This document shows positions 1 through 7,704 of a DNA stretch of 64,000 nt, piece by piece. The position numbers and the translations under genes are program-made. This DNA is from Qipengyuania sphaerica. Its GTDB lineage: Bacteria; Pseudomonadota; Alphaproteobacteria; Sphingomonadales; Sphingomonadaceae. The stretch spans positions 62,001-126,000 of the forward strand of contig NZ_JAIGNR010000001.1 of the NCBI RefSeq assembly GCF_019711595.1. Reading direction: 5' to 3'. The notes beneath the pieces were generated by a model. It had not been told where the DNA came from and did not search any database. It was given only the letters and a program-made list of their open reading frames with translations. Every line of letters begins with the position of its first letter. The stretch's first letter is position 1.

Positions 1-79
1 TGATGCGGGCCTTCCTTGTAGTGGACAAACCTGTCCCGATCAGGCCACAACGCAAAGGCACCGGGAACAGGAGATGTGC

Positions 80-991
80 ATGCCCAAGGCGATGGCGAAC
101 GGGATCGAGCTTCATTACGAGGAACATGGCGATCGGTCCGATCCGGCAATGCTGCTGATTATGGGCTTTGGCGCGCAGCTGACCCTGTGGCCTGACGAAT
201 TGGTCGAAGAGCTCGCCGGGCACGGTTTCCGCGTCATCCGCTACGACAATCGCGACATCGGTCTCAGCCACAAGTTCGATGGGGTGAAGGCGCCGGGCCT
301 CATCAAGATGACGCTGATGTCGAAGGTCGGCCTTACGCCCAGGGTGCCCTATACGCTGGCCGACATGGCCGCTGACGGTGTCGGCCTGCTCGACGCGCTC
401 GATATCGACAAGGCGCATATCGTCGGGGCGAGCATGGGAGGGATGATCGCGCAGCATGTCGCAGCCAAATATCCCGAGCGCTGCCTCAGCTTCACGCAGA
501 TTTTCTCGACCACCGGGAATCCCAAGCTGCCGCCGGCAAGGAAGGAAGCCTTGAAGGCGCTCGTCACGCGGCCTTCCAGCGACGAGGAAGAAGTGCTGGT
601 CGAACACGGAATCATGCTGGCGCGCACGATCGGATCGCCCGCCTATCCGTCTCCCGAGGATCGTCTGCGAGAAAGGACGCGGACGAGCGTGAGGCGCAGC
701 TTCTATCCGCAGGGACCCACCCGCCATCTTTCGGCGATTGTCGCCGACGGCGATCGCAGTGCCATGCTGCGCAAGATCGCCGTGCCGACGCTGGTCCTGC
801 ATGGCGAAGACGATCCGCTCGTCCCTTGCGAGGGCGGGCGAGATACGGCTGCCTGCATTCCCGATGCGCAGCTCAAGACCATTCCCGGATGGGGGCACGA
901 TCTCCCGCTCGAACTGGTCGGCGATATCGCAGGGGCCATTTCAGGGCATGCAAACGTCTCGACAGAGCGTGCAACGCATGCGGCAGAATGA
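80..991 (+). CDS. alpha/beta-fold hydrolase
   Basis: Predicted soluble alpha/beta hydrolase of 303 residues; substrate not recognisable. The catalytic set is complete: nucleophile elbow G-A-S-M-G-G with Ser118, an acid in H-G-E-D-D around 244-245, and His273 in G-W-G-H-D. A typical M-G-F-G turn near residue 28 would form the oxyanion side. There is no signal peptide. AGGAG at 69-73 sits six bases before the ATG at 80, so I prefer this start over the in-frame ATG at 74. It stands alone, with 355 bp to the next gene. It could be an esterase, an epoxide hydrolase-like enzyme or a lactonase; the sequence does not decide. Confidence 0.85.
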   Translation: MPKAMANGIELHYEEHGDRSDPAMLLIMGFGAQLTLWPDELVEELAGHGFRVIRYDNRDIGLSHKFDGVKAPGLIKMTLMSKVGLTPRVPYTLADMAADGVGLLDALDIDKAHIVGASMGGMIAQHVAAKYPERCLSFTQIFSTTGNPKLPPARKEALKALVTRPSSDEEEVLVEHGIMLARTIGSPAYPSPEDRLRERTRTSVRRSFYPQGPTRHLSAIVADGDRSAMLRKIAVPTLVLHGEDDPLVPCEGGRDTAACIPDAQLKTIPGWGHDLPLELVGDIAGAISGHANVSTERATHAAE

Positions 992-1346
992 TTGGCGCCA
1001 ATCGCAGCCTTCATGACCGAATTATAACAGGCGAGTGAGTCGCAATCGCGAGGCTTGGGAGATGATTTCGTGACGGCGAACGAAGTTGCGTCCCACGAAA
1101 TAAATCTGTCCGGGACTTAATATTAGTGTTCAAACTTGTAAGATCGTGACAGGTTTTGGTGCATCATTTGACATAATCGTGCGAAGGGTGCATTTACGGC
1201 AACGGCTCTCGGATGGTCCCGCAGATATCGGTGAGCCAGATCGACCAATGACCGTCTGCGCTTCTAAAATACAATAACGGCTGTCGCACATACGGCGTTA
1301 CCCTCTGCGGCCGATCATCGCTTTTTATCGAAAAAGGATGATCACC
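992..1346. other. intergenic region, possible promoter
   Basis: 355 bp without a gene. It is more AT-rich than its surroundings. A TTGACA hexamer at 1168-1173 resembles a sigma-70 -35 box, but the sequence 17-18 bases on (around 1191-1197) is a poor -10, so the promoter call is weak. The 3' end holds the hairpin listed at 1313-1343. Nothing else is recognised. Confidence 0.4.
1313..1343 (+). promoter_or_regulatory. ribosome-site-masking hairpin
   Basis: Arms GATCATC (1313-1319) plus CTTTTT (1321-1326) pair with AAAAAG (1331-1336) plus GATGATC (1337-1343). This gives 13 base pairs with one bulged G and a four-base ATCG loop. The only Shine-Dalgarno-like AAGGA (1334-1338) for the ATG at 1347 lies inside the 3' arm. 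Translation of the next gene would therefore need the stem to open. An RNA-thermometer-like role is an inference. Confidence 0.6.
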
Positions 1347-1853
1347 ATGAATAAAATTGTTGCCCTCACTATCGCTACCGCTCTCTCTGCCACCGTGCTG
1401 GCCGGACCGGTATTCTCCCAAAACATCGTCGTTACGCCGGCGACCTCGCACGAAGCTTTCGTGACGAAGGTCTCGGACGACCTGAACCGGCAGCTCAATC
1501 GCCGGGGAGGCATCGATCGCAACGTCAACGGTGACGGAATCGCCATCGTGCGTTTCGAACGCGATGCCAGCGGGGATCCGGCAAATGTGCGGATGATGCG
1601 CAAATCGGGCCGGACCAGCCTTGATCGCATCGCGCTCAAGTCGGTCAGGCGCCTGAGTTCGCTCGATGTCGTGCCCTCCGGTGTAACGGCCGAGCAAACC
1701 TACCAGGCCAACATCATCTTTGCCACGAGCCACGCCAGCAAGGATGACCTCGAAAGACAGCTGGCAAGGGAAGAAGCGGCACGTATCGCATCGAGCCCGG
1801 CGGAACGCCACGTGTTCGCTTTTGGAAGTGCGCCTTCCCGTCCGACCTCCTGA
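1347..1853 (+). CDS. secreted TonB C-terminal-like small protein
   Basis: A 168-residue exported protein. It has a clear signal peptide (M-N-K-I-V-A-L-T then a hydrophobic stretch, ending near A-G-P-V-F-S-Q). A middle region with D-G-I-A-I-V-R-F and S-L-D-R-I-A-L-K-S-V-R-R resembles the TonB/TolA C-terminal fold (energy transducer 'TonB family' domain). No transmembrane anchor or proline-rich spacer is present, so it is not a classical TonB. I take the ATG at 1347, not 1338, because AAGGA is eight bases upstream and the signal peptide then begins cleanly. A terminator follows at 1891-1940. Its role is probably periplasmic and is otherwise unknown. Confidence 0.7.
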   Translation: MNKIVALTIATALSATVLAGPVFSQNIVVTPATSHEAFVTKVSDDLNRQLNRRGGIDRNVNGDGIAIVRFERDASGDPANVRMMRKSGRTSLDRIALKSVRRLSSLDVVPSGVTAEQTYQANIIFATSHASKDDLERQLAREEAARIASSPAERHVFAFGSAPSRPTS

Positions 1854-1890
1854 GCGCACCTCCCCCTTCCCGGCCCTCTGACCGGGAACG

Positions 1891-1940
1891 CCCCCGGCTT
1901 CGCCAACCGTTCTGCGGGAATGGTGCGAGGCCGGGGGTTT
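1891..1940 (+). terminator. rho-independent-like terminator
   Basis: CCCCCGGC (1891-1898) pairs with GCCGGGGG (1930-1937). The stem extends inward through TTCGC/GCGAG, and TTTGTCTT follows. It lies 38 bp after the stop codon of the secreted protein. Confidence 0.65.
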
Positions 1941-2013
1941 GTCTTGCATGCTATGCGGGGCGCGATTCGGCGCGCGGCGGACGCTCTCGGAACGGCTGCG
2001 GCAGCGACCGCCT

Positions 2014-2407
2014 GATTCAAAAATTGCGCCCACGGATTCGATTGAATCGCAAGCGCGCAGCACAATTTTTGCCCGCAAAATTTTTTGCACGAATGCATTT
2101 TGGGGCTTGCGAATCCGCAAAGCCAGCTTTGTCCACGCGTCGCTGCGCTGCATCAAATGATGACGCCCCCAAACCCGCCCATTTCGCGCGTTAAATTTTC
2201 GTTATCCCTCTTGCGCCGAATCCGCGACTGATTCAGTATCTAGTGGTCGGTTGCCTGGGGGTACCTACAAGACCTAGCGATTTCTCCCTTCATCCCCATA
2301 TGGGGTGGAGCCAAGGATTCGGCCCGGTCCTGTGGACAAGACTGGATAAGTTTCAGTCCGGTTTCCCGGCATAAGATGATAGGCGGGGAGGGTTAGCTCG
2401 CCGACTC
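2014..2407. promoter_or_regulatory. nrdA control region: GANTC cluster, DnaA box, NrdR-like boxes
   Basis: Part of a 618-bp gene-free stretch (1854-2471). I count eight GANTC sites, at 2014, 2035, 2044, 2111, 2218, 2230, 2316 and 2403, against one or two expected by chance at this GC. The complement of 2331-2339 reads TTGTCCACA, a DnaA-box match (TTNTNCACA). Two NrdR-like boxes lie at 2231-2246 and 2265-2280. A perfect palindrome CCCCATATGGGG is at 2294-2305. Known in Caulobacter: DnaA activates nrdA, and GANTC methylation by CcrM tunes cell-cycle promoters. That the same applies here is inference. Confidence 0.55.
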
Positions 2408-2471
2408 GAAACAGCGGTTTGGCGGGGCGCGCAGAGACCCGCCGCGGGCACTAGCAAACGGTGGGGACACG

Positions 2472-4493
2472 ATGGATTTCAAAAGCGGAGACGAAGCGGC
2501 GATGGGACTGGACCTCGATGATCAGGGCACTGTCGAAGATACCGCTACTCCCGAGCCGAAAAAGGCGGTGAGCATGGCGAAACAGGACAAGGGCACCGAC
2601 GAACTCGTCGCCGAAAAGGCGGGTGAGGCGATGGCCGGTGCCATGGCCGAAGTCGCCAAGGCTGCGGTCAAGGAAGACAGCAAGAAGGTTCTCGACCGCC
2701 GTTTCGACGTGAAGACCGACGACAGCCGCAACGAGCTGCTGACCGAATTCGGCAAGGAAACGCTCGAAGACCGTTACCTGCTACCCGGCGAAACCTATCA
2801 GGACCTGTTCGCCCGCGTCGCCGATTATTTCGCCGACGACCAGGACCATGCCCAGCGCCTCTACGACTATATTTCCAAGCTGTGGTTCATGCCCGCTACC
2901 CCCGTTCTGTCGAACGGCGGCACCACGCGCGGCCTGCCGATCTCGTGCTACCTCAACTCGGTTTCCGACAGCCTCGACGGGATCGTCAACACCTGGAACG
3001 AGAACGTCTGGCTCGCCTCGAAGGGCGGCGGCATCGGCACCTACTGGGGCAATGTCCGCGGCATCGGCGAACCCGTCGGCCTCAACGGCAAGACCAGCGG
3101 CATCATTCCCTTCGTCCGCGTGATGGACAGCCTGACGCTTGCGATCTCGCAGGGTTCGCTGCGCCGCGGTTCGGCTGCCTGCTACATCGACGTGAACCAT
3201 CCGGAAATCGAGGAATTCCTCGAGATCCGTAAGCCTAGCGGAGACTTCAACCGCAAGGCGCTGAACCTGCACCACGGCGTGCTGGTCACCGATGCCTTCA
3301 TGGAAGCGGTCCGCAATGGCGAGGAATTCGACCTCGTCAGCCCGAAGGACGGATCGGTGCGCAAGACGGTCGATGCACGTAGCCTCTTCCAGAAGCTCGT
3401 CGAAACCCGCCTTGCCACGGGCGAGCCCTATATCGTCTTCTCCGACACGGTGAACCGGATGATGCCCAAGCATCACCGCGATCTCGGCCTCAAGGTCTCG
3501 ACCTCGAACCTGTGCGCCGAAATCACCCTGCCGACCGGCATCGACCACCTCGGCAACGACCGCACGGCGGTGTGCTGCCTGTCCTCGCTCAACATCGAGA
3601 AGTGGGACGAGTGGAACACCGACAAGCAGTTCATCGAGGACGTCATGCGCTTCCTCGACAATGTGCTGCAGGACTATATCGACCGCGCCCCCGACGAGAT
3701 GGCCCGCGCGAAATATTCCGCCATGCGCGAACGAAGCGTCGGCCTCGGCGTCATGGGCTTCCACTCCTTCCTCCAGCAGAAGGGCATCGGCTTCGAAAGC
3801 CCGATGGCCAAGGTCTGGAACCTGAAGATGTTCAAGCATATCCAGGGCAAGGCTTCCGAAGCATCGATGATGCTCGCCAAGGAACGCGGCGCATGTCCGG
3901 ACGCAGAAGAAATGGGCGCGATGGAGCGCTTCAGCTGCAAGATGGCGATCGCACCGACTGCGTCGATTTCGATCATCTGCGGCGGCACCAGCGCCTGCAT
4001 CGAGCCGATCCCGGCGAACATCTACACCCACAAGACGCTTTCGGGCAGCTTCGTGGTCAAGAACCCGTACCTGGAAAAGCTGCTCGACAAGAAGAGCAAG
4101 AACTCGACCGCGATCTGGAACTCGATCCTCGAGAAGGGCGGCAGCGTCCAGCACCTCGATTTCCTGACGCCGGAAGAGAAAGCTACCTTCAAGACCAGCT
4201 TCGAAATCGACCAGCGCTGGCTGCTCGAATTCGCCGCCGACCGCGCACCCTATATCGACCAGGCGCAGTCGCTGAACCTCTTCATCCCCGCCGATGTCGA
4301 CAAGTGGGACCTCATGATGCTGCACTTCCAGGCATGGGAGAAGGGCATCAAGTCGCTCTATTACCTGCGCTCGAAGTCGGTCCAGCGCGCCGGGTTCGCA
4401 GGCGGCGTGGAAGCCGACAATACGGCCGACGCGGCGAAGTACGAACTCGCGGCCGAACAGACCGACTACGAGGAATGCCTCGCCTGCCAGTAA
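2472..4493 (+). CDS. nrdA: ribonucleoside-diphosphate reductase, alpha subunit
   Basis: Large catalytic subunit of class I ribonucleotide reductase, converting NDPs to dNDPs with NrdB. 673 residues. The active-site pair cysteines include Cys159 (P-I-S-C-Y), the thiyl cysteine Cys348 sits in S-N-L-C-A-E, the radical-transfer tyrosine pair is in S-L-Y-Y-L, and the C-terminal shuttle cysteines are Cys669 and Cys672 (C-L-A-C-Q). The N-terminal 75 residues are acidic and Ala/Lys-rich and do not form an ATP-cone; NrdB lacks one as well. GGGGA five bases before ATG supports the start. The partner nrdB is 3.3 kb downstream, not adjacent. The promoter is GANTC-rich. Confidence 0.97.
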   Translation: MDFKSGDEAAMGLDLDDQGTVEDTATPEPKKAVSMAKQDKGTDELVAEKAGEAMAGAMAEVAKAAVKEDSKKVLDRRFDVKTDDSRNELLTEFGKETLEDRYLLPGETYQDLFARVADYFADDQDHAQRLYDYISKLWFMPATPVLSNGGTTRGLPISCYLNSVSDSLDGIVNTWNENVWLASKGGGIGTYWGNVRGIGEPVGLNGKTSGIIPFVRVMDSLTLAISQGSLRRGSAACYIDVNHPEIEEFLEIRKPSGDFNRKALNLHHGVLVTDAFMEAVRNGEEFDLVSPKDGSVRKTVDARSLFQKLVETRLATGEPYIVFSDTVNRMMPKHHRDLGLKVSTSNLCAEITLPTGIDHLGNDRTAVCCLSSLNIEKWDEWNTDKQFIEDVMRFLDNVLQDYIDRAPDEMARAKYSAMRERSVGLGVMGFHSFLQQKGIGFESPMAKVWNLKMFKHIQGKASEASMMLAKERGACPDAEEMGAMERFSCKMAIAPTASISIICGGTSACIEPIPANIYTHKTLSGSFVVKNPYLEKLLDKKSKNSTAIWNSILEKGGSVQHLDFLTPEEKATFKTSFEIDQRWLLEFAADRAPYIDQAQSLNLFIPADVDKWDLMMLHFQAWEKGIKSLYYLRSKSVQRAGFAGGVEADNTADAAKYELAAEQTDYEECLACQ

Positions 4494-4523
4494 GCCGGCT
4501 GCGGTAGCTCTCTTAACTTTTCT

Positions 4524-4555
4524 CCCCTATCCGGCTCAAAGCAGTCGGATAGGGG
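4524..4555 (+). promoter_or_regulatory. perfect 10-bp stem-loop covering the next RBS
   Basis: CCCCTATCCG (4524-4533) and CGGATAGGGG (4546-4555) form a perfect stem with a 12-base loop, 30 bp after nrdA. The GGGGA at 4552-4556 is the only Shine-Dalgarno for the ATG at 4563, so the stem would mask it. No U-run follows, which makes a simple intrinsic terminator less likely. Confidence 0.6.
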
Positions 4556-4562
4556 AAACTCC

Positions 4563-4898
4563 ATGGACATCGCGCGACCGGTACTCGAGGCCATGCCCGT
4601 GTGGTCGTTCTGGGCGATCGTTCTGTTCGGCGTCTCCTTCGGCGCTGCGAACTTCCTCTGGGCCGACAGGATCCTCAGGCTCCGTGGTCGGACCACTTTC
4701 CGCAAGCACGAGAAGTATCGTCTGGCCGGTCATCCGCGCGATGCGAAAGCGCGCCGCTGGCTGCTTGCCGTGGCGCAGGCTTACCGCCGGCCCGCCTTGC
4801 GGCGCTTCTACAAGCTGCTCGGACTGCTGATGCTGGTGACCTCGCTTGTCCTCGCGGTGATACTCGCGCGGTATTGCTATTTCCGTTTCTGGGTCTGA
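4563..4898 (+). CDS. small membrane protein, unknown function
   Basis: 111 residues with two hydrophobic segments, roughly residues 13-33 and 83-103. They flank a very basic cytoplasmic-type loop (R-I-L-R-L-R-G-R and R-R-P-A-L-R-R). No family recognised. It starts 69 bp after nrdA and its ribosome site lies in the 4524-4555 hairpin, so it may be read through from nrdA under translational control. It converges with the diguanylate cyclase gene ending at 4910. The ATG has GGGGA seven bases upstream. It is a real gene by RBS, codon pattern and topology, but its function is open. Confidence 0.65.
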   Translation: MDIARPVLEAMPVWSFWAIVLFGVSFGAANFLWADRILRLRGRTTFRKHEKYRLAGHPRDAKARRWLLAVAQAYRRPALRRFYKLLGLLMLVTSLVLAVILARYCYFRFWV

Positions 4899-4909
4899 CC
4901 GGACAGCAG

Positions 4910-6106
4910 TCAGGCCGCCAGCCTGTGCCGGTTGCGCCCGTCGCGCTTGGCTTCGTAAAGCGCCTTGTCCGCGCGCTTGAGCAGGTCCGATAGCTGCGGC
5001 TTGCCCTCGCCCTCGTGCAGCGCGATGCCGATACTGGTGGTGCAACTGATCGCAGCCGGCGAGCCGCCGTGCGCCATCTCGATGCGTTCGACGCCCAGCC
5101 GCAGTTCCTCGGCCACTTCGATCGCTTCGTTTGGTTCGTTTGCGCGCAGGACCACGACGAATTCCTCGCCGCCGAAGCGCGCAGCCAGCCCGCCATGGGC
5201 TCCGGCCGAATGACGCAGCACTTCGGCAACCGCCTGCAGGCACTTGTCGCCGGCGTCATGTCCCCAGCGATCGTTGAAGTCCTTGAAATGGTCGAGGTCC
5301 ATGAGGAGCAGGGCGGTGTGGCCTGGCCCCTCCTCGGCGGTGAGGGCATAATCCCGCTTGAACGCCAGTTCCGCCCAGCGCCGGTTGGCGAGATTGGTAA
5401 GCGGGTCCTGCATCGAGAGTTCGGTCAGGCGCCGGTTGCTCTGCTCGAGCTCGGCGGCGCGGTCCTCGGCCTCGAGGGTGAGCAAGGCAGTCCAGCGCTC
5501 GAGCCAGCGTACCCTGCGCGCCAGGACACCTCCGCCCAGCGCCACCAGGACAAGGATCGCCAGGAAAGTCTGGGAGAATTCGAAATCCTCATGCAATTCG
5601 AGGGTAAGCAGCGCGCATGGGATAACGACACCGGCAAGGAACAGCACGATGCCAAGCCGCCCGAACGGCAGGAGCGGCACCGCAATCCCCAGCAAGGCGA
5701 CGACGCCCAGCGCCATGAAGGCGTTTGCAGGCGGCGGGGCGAGCGAGCTGGCGTAGATGAGCGAGAGCGAGAACACGCATAGCGACAGGCCGAGGAAGAA
5801 CTTGAACTGCCGCATTCTTTCACGCGGCGTCAGGAAAGCAGCCAGTTGGACCGGTAAAGTGGCGCCCAGCCGCAGAAGCGCAACCTGGCCGAGATGTTCT
5901 GGAATGGTGAGGGCATCGACGACCAGCGAGAACACGGCGACCAGAAAGCCGACGATCAGCACGAAGCGCCCCTCGCGATATTGCCGATCGTCTACAGCGG
6001 CCTGAAGCTCGGCGCGCAAATGCGCAGGACAGGGAACGGGCTTGCCCATCCACCAATCCAGAAGTGTGGCCTCCTTGCCGCGCTCCGGTTTTTGCGCCCG
6101 TTCCAT
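4910..6106 (-). CDS. membrane diguanylate cyclase (GGDEF)
   Basis: Makes cyclic di-GMP from two GTP at the inner membrane. 398 residues: a short basic N-terminus, about six hydrophobic segments between residues 45 and 200, a short coiled stretch (E-D-R-A-A-E-L-E-Q), then a GGDEF domain. The metal-binding L-M-D-L-D-H-F and the signature R-F-G-G-E-E-F are intact, so it should be catalytic. The four residues where the inhibitory RxxD I-site would sit read A-H-G-G, so product inhibition at that site looks lost. The start at 6106 has no good Shine-Dalgarno. An AGGAGG inside codons 11-13 hints at a later non-ATG start, but I keep the ATG. Confidence 0.88.
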   Translation of the reverse strand: MERAQKPERGKEATLLDWWMGKPVPCPAHLRAELQAAVDDRQYREGRFVLIVGFLVAVFSLVVDALTIPEHLGQVALLRLGATLPVQLAAFLTPRERMRQFKFFLGLSLCVFSLSLIYASSLAPPPANAFMALGVVALLGIAVPLLPFGRLGIVLFLAGVVIPCALLTLELHEDFEFSQTFLAILVLVALGGGVLARRVRWLERWTALLTLEAEDRAAELEQSNRRLTELSMQDPLTNLANRRWAELAFKRDYALTAEEGPGHTALLLMDLDHFKDFNDRWGHDAGDKCLQAVAEVLRHSAGAHGGLAARFGGEEFVVVLRANEPNEAIEVAEELRLGVERIEMAHGGSPAAISCTTSIGIALHEGEGKPQLSDLLKRADKALYEAKRDGRNRHRLAA

Positions 6107-6183
6107 CGTTCTGTGACCACACTATGACATTTGCCGGCCCAAGCAAACGATAGCGCGAGGGTCGCGCCATATTGGATGCGAAA

Positions 6184-6212
6184 CGCCCCGCCCTCCGGGT
6201 AGGAGAGCGGGG
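6184..6212 (-). terminator. hairpin terminator
   Basis: GCCCCGC/GCGGGGC arms, continued by CTCC/GGAG after one mismatch, enclose a five-base loop. GTTTCG follows on the minus strand. It lies 36 bp after the stop of the DUF2171 gene and before the cyclase gene. TTTC also follows on the plus strand, so it could act both ways. Confidence 0.6.
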
Positions 6213-6247
6213 CTTTCGACAGTCCGGACCAATTCCGGATATCGGCG

Positions 6248-6493
6248 TTATGCGTCTTCCATGACTGCCTTGTTGCCAAGACCTTCAGGGATGCGTGCGC
6301 CTTCCTTCAGATAGACGCGGTTATCGTCGATCTTCTCGACGTCATCGAGCGAAAGAAAGTGGTGCATGGAATCCGAGCTGTCCGACTTGGTCAGCTTGAT
6401 GGCATCGTCCTGTACGTGGTCGACGGTGCCGACATGCTGTCCGCGACAGTCGGTGACTTCCATATGTTCCTTGATGCGTAGTTTCTCAAACAT
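6248..6493 (-). CDS. DUF2171 family small protein
   Basis: 81 residues. It shows a PRC-barrel-like beta pattern: V-T-D-C-R-G-Q-H-V-G-T-V-D-H-V, then I-K-L-T-K and a closing R-V-Y-L-K-E-G. DUF2171 proteins are small, soluble and often stress-linked; the biochemical role is unknown. The frame is open from 6532, but AAAAGGG lies just upstream of the ATG at 6493 and family members start M-F-E-K-L-like, so I use 6493. A near-consensus EcfG promoter is at 6531-6555, and a hairpin terminator follows at 6184-6212. It appears monocistronic. Confidence 0.75.
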   Translation of the reverse strand: MFEKLRIKEHMEVTDCRGQHVGTVDHVQDDAIKLTKSDSSDSMHHFLSLDDVEKIDDNRVYLKEGARIPEGLGNKAVMEDA

Positions 6494-6530
6494 GTAAAAC
6501 CCTTTTGTTTTAAGTTGGTTACACGTAATC

Positions 6531-6555
6531 AACGGGTCGTACGCCTATTCGGTCC
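6531..6555 (-). promoter_or_regulatory. candidate EcfG (general stress) promoter
   Basis: On the minus strand GGACC is followed by 16 bases and CGTT, one mismatch from the alphaproteobacterial sigma-EcfG consensus GGAAC-N16/17-CGTT. It lies about 40 bp upstream of the DUF2171 start codon, a fitting distance. Confidence 0.4.
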
Positions 6556-6596
6556 ACGCTTCGGCGAGAGTAGGGCACGCCTCGGAGTGCGCGCGG

Positions 6597-7133
6597 TCAA
6601 AGCCGGTCGGGACGAGCCGCGCGCTTGTACCAGTAGAAAGCCAGCGCCTCCTCGATGCCGTGGTCAAGATCGTCGACATCCTGCTCGCGGCGCCATTCGA
6701 GGTAGTGGACGACTGCGAGGACCTGCGCTTGTGTCAGCGAAGCCCAGCGTCGCTTTGTATATTCGGTCCAGGTCGCTTCCTTGCGCGGCCAGATGCGCGC
6801 TTCCTGTGTGCCGACGGTAAAGCCGTGGGTGAGCTGGAAGGTCGGATCGCTGGTCATCAACTGGCCGCGCAGATCCGCGACCAGCCATGCAGGGAGGTAG
6901 AAGCACACGGCTTCGTCGGACAGGAAGGAGAGCGCCGATGCCCAGCCATTGGCCGCCTGGTCGACCCACTGGCCTTCGAGCGCGGTCCAGTCTTCCTTGT
7001 CAGCAAAGGCCTCGGCGGTTTCGTAGGGCTCTTCGCCCTGGGTCGAGTTTACCAGCGGATCGAAGACATGCGGGCGCTTGGCCGGGAAGGCGGCGTATAT
7101 CTCGGCAATAAGTGCTTCGGTCGTCCGTGACAT
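6597..7133 (-). CDS. DUF6714-like hypothetical protein
   Basis: 178-residue soluble protein, no signal peptide. It shows the pattern L-S-F-L-S-D-E-A-V-C-F-Y-L-P-A-W-L that I associate with DUF6714, then a C-terminal helix with V-L-A-V-V-H-Y-L-E-W. It is rich in Trp and acidic residues. Catalytic residues and role are unknown. It lies between the DUF2171 gene and the disordered-protein gene, both on the same strand but separated by terminators, so it is probably transcribed alone. The start at 7133 is the first Met of the conserved region. The family assignment is from memory of the motif and is tentative. Confidence 0.65.
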   Translation of the reverse strand: MSRTTEALIAEIYAAFPAKRPHVFDPLVNSTQGEEPYETAEAFADKEDWTALEGQWVDQAANGWASALSFLSDEAVCFYLPAWLVADLRGQLMTSDPTFQLTHGFTVGTQEARIWPRKEATWTEYTKRRWASLTQAQVLAVVHYLEWRREQDVDDLDHGIEEALAFYWYKRAARPDRL

Positions 7134-7227
7134 CTCGCGTGGTGATGCCTGCCGCCGCCCTGTAGTTCAATCCCACCCTCAAGGAGCGCAAGGCGCGGTA
7201 GGGCAAAAAGGAACTCGATAGGGCCGC

Positions 7228-7265
7228 AAAAAAGATGACGCCCCGCCAACAGGAGACGGGGCGTC
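7228..7265 (-). terminator. rho-independent terminator
   Basis: On the minus strand a perfect nine-pair stem GACGCCCCG/CGGGGCGTC (7237-7245 with 7257-7265) is followed by ATC and a run of six T (complement of 7228-7233). It ends the small-protein gene at 7338-7577. This is one of the clearest terminators in the window. Confidence 0.9.
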
Positions 7266-7337
7266 GGGGTTGCGAGACTTGCCCGCAAAAAGGGGAAACC
7301 GAACAAGTTCGCTTAGCCCCGTACTGTGAAACTCGTG

Positions 7338-7577
7338 TCAGTCCTCGGCGGAGGGTTGCCCGCTCTCGGCCGCATCCTGCTCCATCTGGCCTTCTTCGTT
7401 GCGCGCATTGCCATAGCCCTGCTGCGCTTGGGCCTGGCCCAGCTTGTTGATATTACCGGGTTGGTTGACCTCGTACTGGTCGTATTCCGGGCGCGGGCCA
7501 CCGACCTGTGCGGCGAGTGCCTGCTGCTGGTTACCGGGCTGCGCGCCCTCGCCCTGCGGGCGGTCGCTGCTGGCCAT
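7338..7577 (-). CDS. small disordered Q/N-rich protein, EcfG-controlled
   Basis: 79 residues, highly hydrophilic, rich in Gln, Gly, Glu and Asn, with no predicted hydrophobic core, transmembrane segment or signal peptide; it is probably intrinsically disordered. No family recognised. GGAG eight bases before the ATG, a consensus EcfG promoter at 7615-7640 and a strong terminator at 7228-7265 make this a complete single-gene stress unit. A role as a desiccation or osmotic protectant, or another general-stress protein, would fit the composition and promoter but is inference. Confidence 0.75.
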   Translation of the reverse strand: MASSDRPQGEGAQPGNQQQALAAQVGGPRPEYDQYEVNQPGNINKLGQAQAQQGYGNARNEEGQMEQDAAESGQPSAED

Positions 7578-7614
7578 GATCGTTCTCCACGGTGTAATTT
7601 CGTTGCGACCCTAG

Positions 7615-7640
7615 AACGGCTGAAACAGCGTCCACGTTCC
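7615..7640 (-). promoter_or_regulatory. EcfG-type general stress promoter
   Basis: Read on the minus strand: GGAAC (7636-7640), a 17-base spacer, then CGTT (7615-7618). This is an exact match to the alphaproteobacterial sigma-EcfG consensus. The start codon of the disordered small protein is 38 bases downstream. Confidence 0.65.
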
Positions 7641-7704
7641 GCAACTCGTCGCACGCGCGGGGCGGTTCCTGCCCATCGCCGAGTTTTCCAGTCTTATCCC
7701 CGCC

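Noticed and set aside
1194-2156. 320-residue minus-strand frame
   Set aside because: Covers the secreted protein gene, its terminator and the nrdA control region; no domain or RBS supports it.
2294-2305. CCCCATATGGGG perfect palindrome as an operator on its own
   Set aside because: A single 12-bp palindrome without a second copy or known regulator; kept only as part of the nrdA control region.
2781-4325. 514-residue antisense frame inside nrdA
   Set aside because: Shadow of nrdA: no RBS, and the composition is that of reverse-complemented coding DNA.
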